From: Fomitopsis serialis
Lineage: Eukaryota > Basidiomycota > Agaricomycetes > Polyporales > Fomitopsidaceae
Direction of reading: 5' to 3'
DNA length: 64,000 nt
NCBI RefSeq assembly: GCF_022376445.1
Contig: NW_025954962.1
Span: 1-64,000 of the forward strand
Position 1 is the stretch's first letter. Every line of letters starts with the position of its first letter. The position numbers and the translations under genes were made by a program. Below are positions 25,208-37,486 of this stretch, piece by piece. The notes beneath the pieces were generated by a model. It worked only from the letters and a program-made list of their open reading frames with translations, did not search any database and was not told where the DNA came from.

Positions 25208-26967
25208 ATGAAGCTTACCCTGGGCCGCGCCACCTTGCACGCATCAACTGATCCACTTGAAGCGCCATGCATAGTCGGTAACTGCCGGATCACGACTTTC
25301 CTTACATAGCTCCAACGTACTTCAAGTTGGCTCGGTCGTCGCAGTTGGTACGCAAACGTTGTACCTCGCAAAGCTTCACGACTCAGCCGAAGATTCGTAT
25401 GCCATCCCACTCGCACGATTCATCCTGGTCTACTTAACAGAATCGTCGTCCTCGGCCAGTAGTGGCTCTAGATATGGACACTCCCCGGAGTCACAAGCCT
25501 TCCGTCAGACGGTCGACGAGATACTCTTTGACACCGCACAAAGCGATCAGGCGTTGTACGAGCAGGCGCAAAAACACCTCCAGATTTTCCACAAGCAGAC
25601 CACCTCATTCCGCGGAGAAGACTACGACATTCCAGCATGGGTCAAGCGCGCGAACGAACGTAGACAAGACAGCGGCTTCACGGTCTTGAAACTTTACCGT
25701 GCGATGTATCAGGTCACGGATGATCTCGGGCTAACGCTGGGAAAACGCTATGATTCCGCTGTGATATGTGCCTGTGCTCGGGGCGCGGACGGCCTTGGGC
25801 ACGCCACGACCGAGGAGAAGTGGTGTTTACTAGCAAATGCATTGTCTACCCTTGCCTCGACGTGGATGGCATATATGCTGTGGCCTTGTGAGTATGCTTG
25901 TTTCGTCCTCCGCATCAGTCATGTGTTAAGCCGCGCTTCTAGTTGTCTGCGGCTCACGCCGTACTACACTGCCGCTCGAGATACCTACGAACCGCACTGA
26001 GCAGTCGGATAATGCCACGCCAACCAGAGAGACGACAGCATCTGAGCTACCCGAGGGAGCTCCTAATGCTCGGGAAGATGTGAGAGAGAAGGCTCGTACA
26101 TGTCGTGACGATGGGATTGTGCGCTTTCAACTGACCTCCGCTGAGTTATGTAGGTCCTCATGCGCGACAACTATACATGCCCTGTCACGGGATTTGTTGA
26201 CCGTAGCAGCAAAGCCGAACAGAGACAAGGAGAATACCGCGTGGTCTTGAGGATGACTCATATCTCCAGACGGAGTATTACTTGCATTGACGTGCAGCGA
26301 GCCTCTCAGAATCAGGTCTTGTTCTCCATTGGGAACATGATTTCAAAAAAATACATCCTGATTATTACTGGTTCTAGATACAATCCAAGACAAATACACT
26401 GGACATCCTTCGGCATTATTGTTAACTGGGACAGGACTTCGTCAAGAGACTCGCAGAAATAACTGATGATCCATGCAACACCTTGATGCTTGAAGCTAAT
26501 GCTCATGATGCATTTGACGACTTTTGTTGGTGTCTCAAGCCTACAGATGTGCTTCTCCCATTAGTTTGTCTGATGCTCTTTGCTGATTGCATTGCTAGGT
26601 GAAGAATGTGTATGCAATTCATGAGTTCCAACCAGGAGCATTCTTCCCACTTATCAGGAAGACACACATCACATTTGTTGATCACAGCTACAAGCAGACA
26701 GCAGGTCCATCTGCACAGGTTCACTCCAAGCAATCACATGCTGCCATGGAGATTCCTCTCCCTAGCTGTGAGCTGCTTTGTCTACATGCTGCACTTGCAG
26801 GAGTTCTCCACCTCAGTGGTGCAGGGACATTACTGTGCTTCCTCAGGGATGAACTAGGAGCTGGAGGACATGCTGTCCAAAGCTTGGATGGCCAAAGCTT
26901 CATGAAACAACTGATTGAAGATGAGCTATATGAAGCTGTCTCAGGACTTGAGCATTTCAGGGCATAA
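25208..26967 (+). pseudogene. fungal HNH nuclease-domain protein, interrupted
   Basis: The exon chain resembles the large fungal HNH family. An N-terminal helical part (VGTQTLYLAKLHDSAEDSY to LASTWMAYMLWP) is followed by the HNH core opening VLMRDNYTCPVTGFVD, a histidine block MTHIS, then TNTLDILRHYC-stop-LGQDFVKRL. After it come EANAHDAFDDFCWCLKP, RKTHITFVDHS and the conserved end LPSCELLCLHAALAGVLHLSGAG. A TAA at 26423-26425 interrupts the frame exactly inside a conserved block. One intron donor, before VLMRDNY, reads GCTCGT instead of GT. The first exon is tentative. The 3' half is AT-rich and CpG-free while the 5' half is normal. The members of this family have no firm known role. Confidence 0.7.
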
Positions 26968-27153
26968 TTGGTTGGTGAGTGTCTTGTATATGATCCTGAG
27001 TAATTGATAGACTAACACAAAATCAGGTAGGACATTGGCAGATACACAGTGACAGTTACTGCTGTGCAATACATTGGGTAGCTAACTAGTGCATCCAATC
27101 AAGATCCCCAATTGTCAATATAGTAGTGTACATCCTCATTTTTGTACACTCTT
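26521..27153. repeat. CpG-free tract
   Basis: Over 630 bp contain no CpG dinucleotide, in a region where CpG is otherwise common. The tract covers the last exons of the HNH gene and about 190 bp beyond its stop. It resembles the island at 13.9-15.3 kb and suggests past cytosine methylation and decay. Confidence 0.75.
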
Positions 27154-27558
27154 TCGACTGCCCATGAGGTTTCAAATGATATCTTATGTCTCAGTCTCTG
27201 ACAATGCTTCCTGACTCGGACCACAGAGCCGTGTGAGCAATTACTGTCGCCTTCATTGGCAGCATTTCGAGTTAGCACTACTTCCTCGAATCTTTTGAAT
27301 TCGCACACTGGGAGCATCCTGGAAGGCACGGACCATGTGATCGTGTCTCGTCACGCGAATATCGCAAACTTCGAAGTGCCACGGACAGACTCCATCCGGG
27401 GCGCCGACCGGGACCAGTCCAGAGTCGGGATGCAATCGATCGTTCGCCGCGCCACTGCTGCTCGTCTTCCCCTGCACAAAGCAAGTCACTCGGTTGTCTA
27501 CAATTTCAATCTCACTGCCGCCCGACGAGCCTCTCCGAACTTCGTCCCAACCCGCAAC

Positions 27559-28193
27559 ATGTCCCTGTCCTTCGTTTCGACTCCTGGTCAGTCCGTCTTT
27601 ACTCGCTCTCACGCGCCATTCTGCTTGCTGATAATGCCTACATTGCAGATGCTCCCCCGGCCGTTGGCCCGTACGCTCAGGCCGTGAAGGCTGGCAACTT
27701 GCTCTTCGTCTCTGGCTCCCTCGGTATCGACCCTGCGATCGGGAAGCTGGTATGTTTTATTTTTTGCTCTTGTGCCGATTCCATGACTGGATTGACCACT
27801 TATACAAGGTGGACGGCGGTCTTGAGGCCCAGACCAAGCAGGCACTCAAGAACTTGAAGACGATCATCGAGGCCGGCGGGGCGACGATCGACAAGGTAGC
27901 GAAGACCACGGTATGTGCTAGATGTGGACCACTATGTGGGCGATTGTCGTAGTCATTGATGCCGACGCTACTTTATCGTTAGGTCTTCCTTGCGGACATG
28001 AATGATTTCGCTGCCATGAACGCTATCTATGCTGAGTTCTTCGGCGATCACAAGCCCTCGAGGTCGACTGTGCAGGTGGCACGTCTGCCGCTCGATGGGC
28101 GCTTTGAGATTGAGTGCATTGTCAGGTATGTCTGGTGTTTGACGAGTTCTTCCTGTTCATTCTGAAGGCTGACAGTGATGCAGCCTCGCCTGA
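27559..28193 (+). CDS. RidA/YjgF/YER057c family enamine deaminase (127 aa)
   Basis: Hydrolyses reactive enamine/imine intermediates such as 2-aminoacrylate formed by PLP enzymes, protecting branched-chain amino acid and other pathways. Exons 27559-27586, 27649-27749, 27809-27910, 27983-28125 and 28184-28193 sum to 384 nt. Intron 2 ends in AAG and the last exon is only 10 nt. Signatures are [29 protein letters not shown] near the start and the ligand arginine in [19 protein letters not shown] at the end. Length equals bacterial RidA and yeast Hmf1. There is no long mitochondrial leader, so the product is probably cytosolic. Upstream of the ATG an open but unrelated frame runs from 27256. Confidence 0.93.
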
Positions 28194-28505
28194 GATGACA
28201 TCGTCGCGACTGTAGACGACCTGTAGTACACATGCCCCCCACGTTGTATGCTGTTGTGTAATAGAGCGCAGGATGTATCAAAACGAACGTTTTTACGGCC
28301 CATTGAGCTTGATGATTATGCCGTATTCTAATAGAAGCATTGCAACTGTGTATGAGTACGTACTATCGTATATTGGTCGGGGTTAGGGTCAGACACGCGT
28401 GTACGCGACGCGCGTTCGGCGCTTGCGACCTTGAGCGCGCTCAGCCCACCGCGTACGCAATCTCTCCTTCCTCTGTTCATCCACGCGTCCTCCAATACCT
28501 GAGCT
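28194..28505. other. tandem intergenic region
   Basis: RidA 3' end and proteasome alpha-5 promoter. No gene or clear motif is seen. Confidence 0.4.
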
Positions 28506-29586
28506 ATGTTCTTGACAAGATCCGAGTACGGTATGCTCTGAAGAATACATGATGTGTGCTCCAATGCTCATCGGTACGGTTAGACCGTGGTGTTAACACC
28601 TTCTCTCCCGAGGGACGGCTGTTCCAAGGTATGTGCAATCATGCCATATGAAGCGGTACAGGAGCCCATGGTATCCCTGCAGTGGAGTATGCAATTGAAG
28701 CAATCAAGGTATGTGTACGTTCCATTGTGGTCATTACTTGCTCACTTCGTTTCCCGCATGTAGTTGGGCTCAACCACTGTCGGCGTCAAGACACCCGAGG
28801 GCGTCGTGCTTGCGGTAGAAAAGCGCGTACAGTCACCACTTCTTGAGTCTTCCTCCATCGAGAAGATCATGGAGATTGATGCACATCTTGGTTGTGCGAT
28901 GTCCGGCCTCACCGCCGATGCACGCACAATGATCGACCATGCCCGCGTAACATCCCAGAACCACGCCTTCACCTACGACGAGCGCATAAAGGTGGAGAGT
29001 GTGACACAGGCTGTGTGCGATCTCGCTCTGCGCTTTGGAGAGAGTGTGCACGACGAGGATGCCATGATGAGTCGACCATTCGGTGTTGCCCTCCTCATCG
29101 CGGGGATTGATGAATTGGGGCCTCAGCTGTATGCTGCCATTCTTCTGGGATCTTCCGGTTAAGTTACTGATCATACTGCTGGTAGATTCCATACTGACCC
29201 GTCGGGTACCTCTGTGCGATACGAGGCAAAAGCCATTGGTTCAGGGTCAGAAGCCGCACAAACTGAACTGCAGGACAAATGGCATAGCGTGAGTTGTGCC
29301 TTTGGCATGAGCCAAGGGGAATTGTGGCTCAACGTCTGCTTGATTAGCAAATGACCCTGCGAGAAGCTCAGATCCTGACACTTCGGGTGCTGAAACAAGT
29401 CATGGAGGAGAAGCTGGACCACCACAACGTTCAACTCGCACAGGTATGTGGCTTGTCCGGAGTATCCTCCTGCTTCTCCATTCATTCGCTCGAGTGGTCG
29501 GCTGACACCTTGGACAGGTCACGCCGCAGGCAGGATTCGAAATTCTTGACGAAGTCAGGCTAAAGGAGATTGTCGATGCTATGTAA
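28506..29586 (+). CDS. PUP2: 20S proteasome subunit alpha type-5 (242 aa)
   Basis: Structural subunit of the outer alpha ring of the 20S core, which gates substrate entry and has no active-site threonine. Seven exons (28506-28530, 28584-28628, 28683-28708, 28764-29128, 29186-29288, 29348-29443, 29518-29586) total 729 nt. The start gives [32 protein letters not shown], the proteasome alpha signature, followed by [21 protein letters not shown], typical of alpha-5. The end RLKEIVDAM is also family-like. The first coding exon is just 25 nt. Length matches yeast Pup2 without its long C-terminal acidic tail. Confidence 0.96.
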
Positions 29587-30388
29587 CAACAGGGACTTTA
29601 CTGTCGCGTTTCTCTGATCTACCAGATTCTCTGCACCAGCGAAGTTCGAAGTCTGACTTGCGCCAGCTTAGAAGCTCAGTTAACATGCAAGCTCGACTTC
29701 TGAGCACGTGAAGTCGGGGGCGCGCAGCCAGTTGTCTTGTGACGACTTGAGTGACGATTGACGGTGAGAGATTGTTCGACCATCTGCTCTTCTTCCTAGG
29801 TAGAACCGAACGTGCCGACGAAGCTTGTCTCTGCCAGTTCTCTTGTGACAATTGACCACCTTCGCGTCGTAGGTTCCTCTCACGGAGCCCGGTCTTACTT
29901 ATCGCTTGGACGCAGACACTTCGTCCAGAGTGGCCAGAAGCAAAGCAAAGTGTTGCTTTTGACTGTCCTCAGCAATACCCGACTGCTCTTGGACAGCACA
30001 CAGATGGTCCAATATCCCACCTGCTGAAACCGCAAGGCAAGACGATGTCTCTGAGCTCACATGCGAGCGGGAGGAAAATCAGAGCTCCATTGCGTCGGCG
30101 TATTGGGCTGACGGTATCTAAGTTTGGCTCCACGCGATTGTCGAGGTCCGTCGAGGAGGCAAAAAACTACCAGGGGCCGAAGCCTTCTTGCTCCCAGAGT
30201 GTGCTATTCATTGCGGCGAAGTGCACCTTCACTAAGCATGCCTGTAGGGACGGAACCCCGGTTCCACTGGAGAACAGGTCACCCCACCCAAGTACTGATA
30301 TATAGTTGCGGGCTCAGATGACGGCCCGTTGACTGTCGAGACGTCGAACCTCGACAGCAGATCGAGAATTCGCAGATACGCAAGCAAG
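29587..30388. other. tandem intergenic region
   Basis: About 800 bp between the proteasome gene and the sugar transporter. It should contain the transporter promoter. No exon, RNA gene or repeat was recognised. Confidence 0.4.
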
Positions 30389-32785
30389 ATGGGTGTGCCT
30401 ACTAATCACAGGGCGATCCTACTTGCAGGCTTCGTCGCGTTTGGTGCGTACATCTGCGGAAGGACTGGATGGCCACTTATTTCATGAATAGGAGGTGCGG
30501 TGTCGACCAGACCCTTCTATATCTTCTCGTTGAACTGTGAGTTTACTCAGCAGCTTCTACTGGAGGTTGCGCTGACGAAGGGGTTCTCGACAGAACGTGA
30601 ATGAATAGGATTTATCTTCGGCTATGACATGGGTGTCATTTCGGTGCGTTTTCTTTCATTGTCTATCTTCGAGAATGCTGAAAGCTGCTGGCACAACTAG
30701 GGATGCCTCATCATGCCCGACTTTGCTGCTCGCTTCGGGCAAGTCGCCTCTGATGGCGTCCCATATTTGTCCAGTTCGCGCCAGTCGATCATCACGTCGT
30801 TGCTCTCCGTCGGGTACGTTATAACATCCATGATCCTCGATCGAGGTCATTATGGGCGACCTTCTGACTGATGGCAATTAAATAGGACGATCGTGGGGGC
30901 GATCGCACAGGCATTCACAGCTGATCGGTTCGGACGACGGAGCTCCATCATCATATGGTCCGCGATCTTCACCATCGGCACCGTCATTCAGACCGCCACC
31001 AACCGTGCCCTCGCCCAAATTGTATTTGGTCGCTTCGTCTCTGGATTGGGCGTGGGAGGCTTGTCTGGTATGCCGCAGAAGTACCGAATGAAGCTGTGGA
31101 AGCATTATTGACATGGCTATAGCTCTGGTCCCTCTGTATAATGGCGAAACCGCTCCTAAGGCCTTCCGAGGGGCTCTCATTGTCGTCTATCAAGTTCAGA
31201 TCTTCATGGGGTATGTATTTCCTTTACTGCTGTGACGACGTAGAGTGACTTATGCGATCGAGTTTAGGATCTTCATCAGCGATTGTATCGAGCTGGGCAC
31301 ACACAGGATTAGTGGCTCCGCGTCGTGGCGCATTCCCATTGGATTGCAGATCCTGTGGGGCCTTATCCTTATATCCGGTATATTCTTCCTCCCTGAGTCA
31401 CCGTGAGTGTCATTAGGTCTTTCGCTGTCCTAACTTGTCTGAGGCATATTCGCAGACGGCATTTGCTAGGCACCGGAAGAGAAGCCGAGGCTTTGTCTGT
31501 GGTTGCTGAGCTGAATGGTCTACCGGAAGACGACCCAGTTGTCCAAGAAGCGATCGAGGAACTCGAATACGGCATTAGGGCCGAAAACGAAGGCGGGAAG
31601 GTGACCTGGGCGGAGTGCTTCTCTAAGAGAAACATGCTCTGGAAGCGAACGATCAATGGCATGATGCTTCAGTTCATTCAGCAACTGAACGGACAGAACT
31701 TCTACTGTGAGTCGTCTTGTCACATACTGCGCATCTGATCCTCAGTCGTCAACTTCTCAGTCTACTACGGCGATACATTCTTCCAGGTATGTGACAGTAG
31801 GTCGTCGTTTTGTGGTTGCTCACCGACCATTCCCCCTTCAGAGCGCTGGTACACAGTACGCCATTTATTGTCTGGACGCACGCAGTCTCTCATGATGTGA
31901 ATTTTTAGGCTGTCTCCCTATGTTATCCAAACCATTCTCGGAGCGGTGGCTGTAGCAGGGGTATTTCCCGCCCTTTACTTCATTGATGCTTGGGGTCGTC
32001 GAAAGGTACGCATCAATGTATTCCGTCTTGCTTCGTCTGACACCTAGCATCTCAGTCTCTCCTTGTCGGCGCTTTACTTGAGGCCGTCTGTGCTGTCATT
32101 GCCGGTCTCGCAGGACACTTCATGCTCGCGCCCTCGGGCACGCCTCTCAATGAACTCACGCAGCGCAATCGGCAAGGCGGCGACGTACTCATAGCATTTG
32201 CTATCATGCACGTATTCACGTACGGTGCATTCTGGGGACCAACACCTTGGTTTGTTATCTCGGGCTCTGTCATTAGAATGGTTGGCTGATGTACGTCCCA
32301 GGGTATACTTGGCAGAAAGTTTCCCGTTGCGAGTGAGACCGAAATGTATCGCGTTGGGTAGCGCCGCCAGTGAGTGTCACGCGGAATCCGCCTAGTTAAT
32401 GGTTGCTGACTCTAGACAACAGATTGGGTCTGGAACTTCCTTCTCAGTTTCTGGTCACCGCGGATCGCAGCGCGGATCGGTCCTCTCATCCTGCTGATCT
32501 TCTTCGGCATGCTGCTCTTCGGCTGGGTCTACACATATCTATTCATCCCCGAGACGGTTGGTCTCACCCTTGAAGAGGTACGTCGACGGCGTTCTCCCAT
32601 ATGGATGGTTCTGAACCAAAAATTGCTAGGTTGATGAGCTGTACCGATCTGGGGTCAAGCCGTGGAACTCCCGCAAATGGCGTCCTAGTGAGAGGCGCAT
32701 CCACGACAAGGCCGAGTCTGAACTGGCCGAAGTGATAGAAGTGAGGGAAAAGAAGGATGAATCGGACACGTCGAGTCAAGCATAA
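30389..32785 (+). CDS. MFS sugar transporter (sugar porter family)
   Basis: Twelve-helix plasma-membrane hexose-type transporter. The start MGVPTNHRAILLAGFVAFGG leads across small exons to FIFGYDMGVIS. Sugar porter landmarks follow in order: DRFGRRSSI after helix 2, GRFVSGLGVGGLS, LVPLYNGETAPKAFRGALIVVYQ, the central PESPR, QQLNGQNFYFYYG, FIDAWGRRK, WGPTPWVYLAESFPLRVRPKCIAL and PETVGLTLEE. The tail is charged and cytosolic (ELAEVIEVREKKDESDTSS). About ten introns split the gene, with some exons under 40 nt at the 5' end. Substrate cannot be assigned; motifs fit glucose or other hexoses. Confidence 0.93.
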
Positions 32786-33058
32786 CTGATCACATACGGA
32801 CATTTGACGGGTGGAACGTAGAGGTGTACACTGCCTTGTCGCCAACAACACGCGGGAACATTGCTCACCAGTCCCGGTTATGTGTACATAGCACGTCGCC
32901 TCTGGACGCACATATGTACTTGCGGACCGTACGGCTGGAAGTACATGCGACCTTACATCGCCGCGAACGTGTCTTGGAACGTGACTGAGTGCGATCGCGA
33001 TCGGTGTCGTCAGTAGCGAACGCCGACGACTGGTATAATACCCGGGCCTGGTATCGCG

Positions 33059-34483
33059 ATGGCTCTGCAATTCACCTCTAGACTTTCACTTGTCCAACCT
33101 CGCGCTACTGCAGTGCCATCCGGAAATATGGCCGCGACTGAACTCTCTGCCTCCGACCTGCAGTCGATACTCGACTTTACCACCAAGCTCGCGCGAACCG
33201 CAGGAGACGTGATCCTGCAGGGCTCGCAAGCCATTCGATCCTCAGGGAATGTAGATGAGAAGAAGAACTCGGTTGACCTTGTGACGGAGTTCGACGTGAA
33301 GGTTGAAGAGCTGGTGAAGAGGGAGCTTGGAAGCAAGTACCCGAGCTTCAAGTTGTACGTCTCATCCCCGTGTGATTGATCTGGGCGTCGCCTTAGCCCT
33401 GAAGGATCATTCTCTATCGTCCTCTGCGTTAGCGTGGGTTGTAGTAGGCTCATTATTCGGAATATAACAGTATAGGAGAGGAGTCCTACGCTGCAGGCTC
33501 TAGGCCTCCTTTATCGGATGAGCCGACGTTCTGCGTTGATCCCATTGGTATGTACCACCAAACATCGCGCGCCATGCCTCGTTGAAGCTCGGACCTGCCA
33601 TGCTCAGACGGAACGACAAACTTTGTGCACGGGTTCCCGCATGTCTGCATTTCCCTCGGTCTCATTTACAAGAAGACATCCGTCCTTGGTGTCATCTACA
33701 ACCCGTTCCTAGAGCAGTTGTACACTGCCATCAGAGGACAAGGGGCCTACCTGACACAGGGCAGTCGCGCGCCCGCGAAGCTCCCGCTTGCAGTCCCTCG
33801 CCCATTGCCATCGCTCTCGCAGGCCCTCATTGGTATGTGCAGATTGCACCTAGACAAGTCATCGTCTAAGTGCCGCACAACCAGGCATTGAATGGGGCTC
33901 GGATCGCTCGAATGATATAATCCGCGCCAAAGGCGACTCCTTCAAGAGGCTTGCGGGGAACCCCAAGGAAGGCGTCGCGGGTGGGCGGATGGCGCATTCA
34001 CTGCGCTCTCTCGGCAGCGCAGCGCTCAACTTCTCCATGGTTGCCCAAGGCGGCATGGATATCTACTGGTAAAGTTCATCTCATAGGGTAGATTCGATCA
34101 CACCGTTGACCCAGGCCTTGCAGGGAGGTCGGATGCTGGTGGGTACCAAAGCTTAAGCCCCCTTACGTCCGCTGAGACATTTCCACCCAGGCCCTGGGAC
34201 ATATGTGCTGGATCTGTGATAGCTCAAGAGGCAGGCTGCTTCCTCGCTGGCGCACACGGCACCCCTCTGGACAACGTGGTGTCCGAGGCTTGGCTCAGTG
34301 GAAGGAAGCATTTCGTCCTCCGGGCAATCGGTGACACAGAGGTACGTCCTCCCGCTCCCCACAGCCCATGTGCATATCTGAACCTTCGCGCGCTGTATTC
34401 ATCAGACGGAGAAAGGTGCCGATGCACAGAAGCGACTCGCGAAAGAGTTCTATGAGACTGTTGAGGATGTGGAAGCACATTAA
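33059..34483 (+). CDS. inositol monophosphatase family protein
   Basis: Mg2+-dependent phosphatase of the IMPase superfamily, hydrolysing inositol-1-phosphate to inositol for phosphoinositide synthesis. Metal-site motifs are present: GEESYAAG (motif with catalytic E), [21 protein letters not shown] (split by an intron after DPI) and [21 protein letters not shown]. The ATG at 33059 adds 23 residues ([16 protein letters not shown]...) before a second ATG at 33128 ([11 protein letters not shown]), where typical family proteins begin. The longer form has a weakly mitochondrial-like basic leader. Six short introns. The end is [11 protein letters not shown]. Confidence 0.92.
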
Positions 34484-34851
34484 ATCTGTAGCTATACCGG
34501 AAGATAGGTTGTAAGATAGTCGTCGACCGCAAGAATATCACATCACCGCTAAGCCTGTCTGCTGGATCCACCTTACACCTACCCCGAGCAAATCCTCGAC
34601 TTATTTTCGTCGCAATGTATGCTGCGGCCTGCCCGGTGCAGGTCCTTGTCCCTCAGATAGCCTGCTACACATGCAATCTACACTCAGCACTGTTCCCTTG
34701 GCTTTCACCTACTCTATCCCTTACAAGATGCATGTGTCATTGACAGCCATGGGCATGATGCAAGAGCCCGACGGCAACCCAGCAAAGCGACTAACATTGC
34801 AGCGACCTCAGAACAAGGCGTAGTAAACATAACAACAGCTCAGCGTCCTGA
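34484..34851. other. convergent intergenic region
   Basis: Space between the 3' ends of the phosphatase and the SAP30BP-like gene. No gene is visible. Confidence 0.4.
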
Positions 34852-36089
34852 CTAGCCAAATCGAAGTCTCCCTCTCCCCCTTCCATACCCGTTCCCAAGC
34901 ACGCCACCACGAGAGGCCACCGGTCGTTGCTCGGCTCGCTGCGGGGCCGCAGCTGTCGGTCGGCGGGAGGCCGACGCAAAGTCGATCTTGAGCCGTTTGA
35001 AGCTGCCGTCCTGCGCGGCTTGCTGCTCCGAGCGCACCTTTTGGGCTTCGGCTTTGATACGAGAGGATGTGGGGAGTCCATTGCCGTAGGGCGGCAAATA
35101 CGAGGTGCATGGCGGCGGAATGTGGTTGCATGGTGTGTCACGGTAGTAATGTGGGACCGATGTGCGAGAGCCGCGCCCGATAAGACGAGGAACTTGCATG
35201 AACAGCCATCCGACCGACCAGCGGAGAGACTTACCGATGCGGTCCGCGTACCACTCGTCTTGGACGTCCGTCGGGTCCCAGAGCTCCTTCGGGAAGTTCG
35301 TCGCGCGCTCGTCGACGTCCACGAACTCGACGAGCCGCGTGTAGAGATGCGGGTTGCGGAACGACCGGTTTGACATCAGGGAGTCGTTGAAGTGTATAGG
35401 GTCGCTCAGATTTCGCTTGAGCGACATGAATTGTGTAAGCTTCGCCTGGTGTAGCATATGAGTACTGTACGACGACGGGCAGACCATGCCAGACTCACCT
35501 CCAATGCTGGATCGCACGGCGTCGATGGTGGCGGCGGGACGCCCCAGTCCTCCACCCCCGGGATCTCCGCCGGGCGCAGGAGCCTCCGTATACGAGAAAG
35601 CTCATCGTCCGGCTCCTCCTCATCGTACACACTCATGCGCGAAGCAGTATCCGGCAAGTCTCCGGATTCCGAAGGCTCTGCGGCGGAGGACCCTGGGTGG
35701 TCGCCCTCGGCGTGGTCGGAGAGTTGGCGGCGGGGGCGAGGTCGCGACTTCACATGTACCGGGCGGCGTATCACGACTTGCGCACCGCTTGAGGAGGATG
35801 CGCGAGGTTGTCCATGTGCTGGCCCGGGACGGACGTTCAGTTTTCTGTGCGCAGACACGGTACATAACGCAGGGGCTCACCGGCTTCTGATTGAGCGTCA
35901 GCGCGGGCCTTCGTTGGTTTGTCCTGACCCAGCAGAAAGAAACAGCGAGGGAGGAGGGAAACGGCGGGAAAGCGGGGAGAGAATGGGTGCTCTTACATGA
36001 ACTCTCTGAGGGTCTGGCGCGTAGTCTTCGCGGTCGCTCTGGGAATCTTCGTCGTAGGCGACCAGTCCTATGCAGACCTGTTTAGCCAT
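34852..36089 (-). CDS. HCNGP/SAP30BP-like nuclear protein
   Basis: Homologue of SAP30-binding protein (HCNGP), a nuclear factor linked to transcription repression and to splicing of short introns. The start [19 protein letters not shown] matches the family opening (GLVAYxxDS). Basic and S-rich linker exons follow, then [80 protein letters not shown] and DEWYADRIG, all core HCNGP blocks. After a longer last intron the C-terminus is [14 protein letters not shown] and an R/G-rich tail ([10 protein letters not shown]). Exon borders in the S/P-rich linker near 35860-36000 are approximate. Confidence 0.88.
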
Positions 36090-36545
36090 ATTGTATCGGA
36101 AGACGCATACATGCGCACCTTTAAGCATAGCGAACGCGATGGAATAAGTGCCACAGAACGATAGTTGAGGGTAGTTGGAGCGACTCTGCGATCATCTTAG
36201 CCCGGCGTTCAGGATGAGATTACGTAATCCAGACGCAACGAATATGGCAAGTAGATCCATGGCCCCAGGTTCACGCATTCAAGCCGTTACTCAAGGAGAC
36301 CACTACGTACATATATTTCATCTTGCTCCAGCGCATGCTGGGAAAAAGATGACTGACTCAACAACCTGCTATCCAGACTTGCAAGAAGATACATGCAAAT
36401 ATGACATGACCATAGTTCAAACTAAGCATGCCGCCACACTGACAACAAATACACTGGTACAGGACATACATCTCCATGTCGTCGAACACATCCTACACTA
36501 TGATACATCGATGGCTTCACAATGATTGAAAATGCGGTGGGCTCT
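36090..36545. other. intergenic region
   Basis: Lies upstream of the SAP30BP-like gene and downstream of the minus-strand membrane protein. The frame at 36175-36525 on the plus strand shows no family match and is probably fortuitous. Confidence 0.4.
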
Positions 36546-37486
36546 TTACAATATTTTGCGCGTCAAGAATGCCTTGACACCGATAATACCACCCATTGCG
36601 GCTGCGGTCCAGCCCAACCCATTGCTCCATCCGCTGGCGCCGAATACACCGCGTTGACCAACGCAGACCCCCACAACATCATACAGGAGAGTCAACCCGA
36701 AAAACGGCGTAGACACAGCTGTCGCGAGGGGGAAGAGTGCGTACGTGAGACCTTGAGCCAGCTTAGATGGCGGAGCTATATAGCGCTACACCCGACGCAC
36801 GTTAGACGAGGATAAAGACAGACAAGAGGAAGTACGCACCGTCATTACGCCACCGTTGTCGAGCAGGTCCAGCACCCCTACACCAGCGAAAGTCTTGGCG
36901 ACCAAATGGGTCAGGACCATGAGCCTCGAGCTGCCCGGCGTGATGGGCGGGAGGCGAGCCACAGCAGCGAGTTGAGCGATAGTGTTGATAGTGACCAACA
37001 CTTGGGAGGCGGTGAACTCCTCGCGCAGCCAGAAGAAGAGCCATCCGGCTGGCGGACAGTGAGAACACGAAGCGATAGGTGCAAGGACACACCTACCGAT
37101 GCAAAGGTTTCCCAACGCATAGACGGGCGCATACTCCGTAGCCGTCTGGATAGACTCCACTTCTTCGGCGGTGACTCCGTCTGCGCTACCGGAACCAACC
37201 TTTTGATAGCCTGAAGGATCGAGAGAGAAGAGTTTGCGGATCCAGGCCAATTGGAGGACTACTTGTCCGGAGAAGAACGCGGCGATGAAATAAGGATTCG
37301 GGGAAAAGGCGTAGTGGTACTACAAGATGGTCAGTTACGTGGCTAGCAGCAAAGCGAGTCAGGTCCTACCTGTTCGGCGACGTCTTTCATGTTGGGACTG
37401 GTCAACATCCCGTAGAGCTGGGTGCCGAAGTTGACGAGAAAGGACCCCACGGTGAGGTATTGAGCTCTGGAGACCTGGTTGCCCAT
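36546..37486 (-). CDS. multi-pass membrane protein of unknown function
   Basis: Four exons read cleanly. MGNQVSRAQYLTVGSFLVNFGTQLYG opens a first hydrophobic segment. It continues YHYAFSPNPYFIAAFFSGQVVLQLAWIRKLF, a hydrophilic loop (SLDPSGYQKVGSGSADG), TEYAPVYALGNLCI, GWLFFWLREEFTASQVLVTINTIAQLAAV, TFAGVGVLDLLDNGG, YALFPLATAVSTPFFGLTLLYDVVGV and GWTAAAMGGIIGVKAFLTRKIL. This suggests six to seven helices and a short basic C-terminal end. Introns are about 50 nt. It resembles uncharacterised fungal membrane proteins; I cannot name the family or a substrate. The ATG at 37486 is the first in frame with the hydrophobic N-terminus. Confidence 0.75.
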
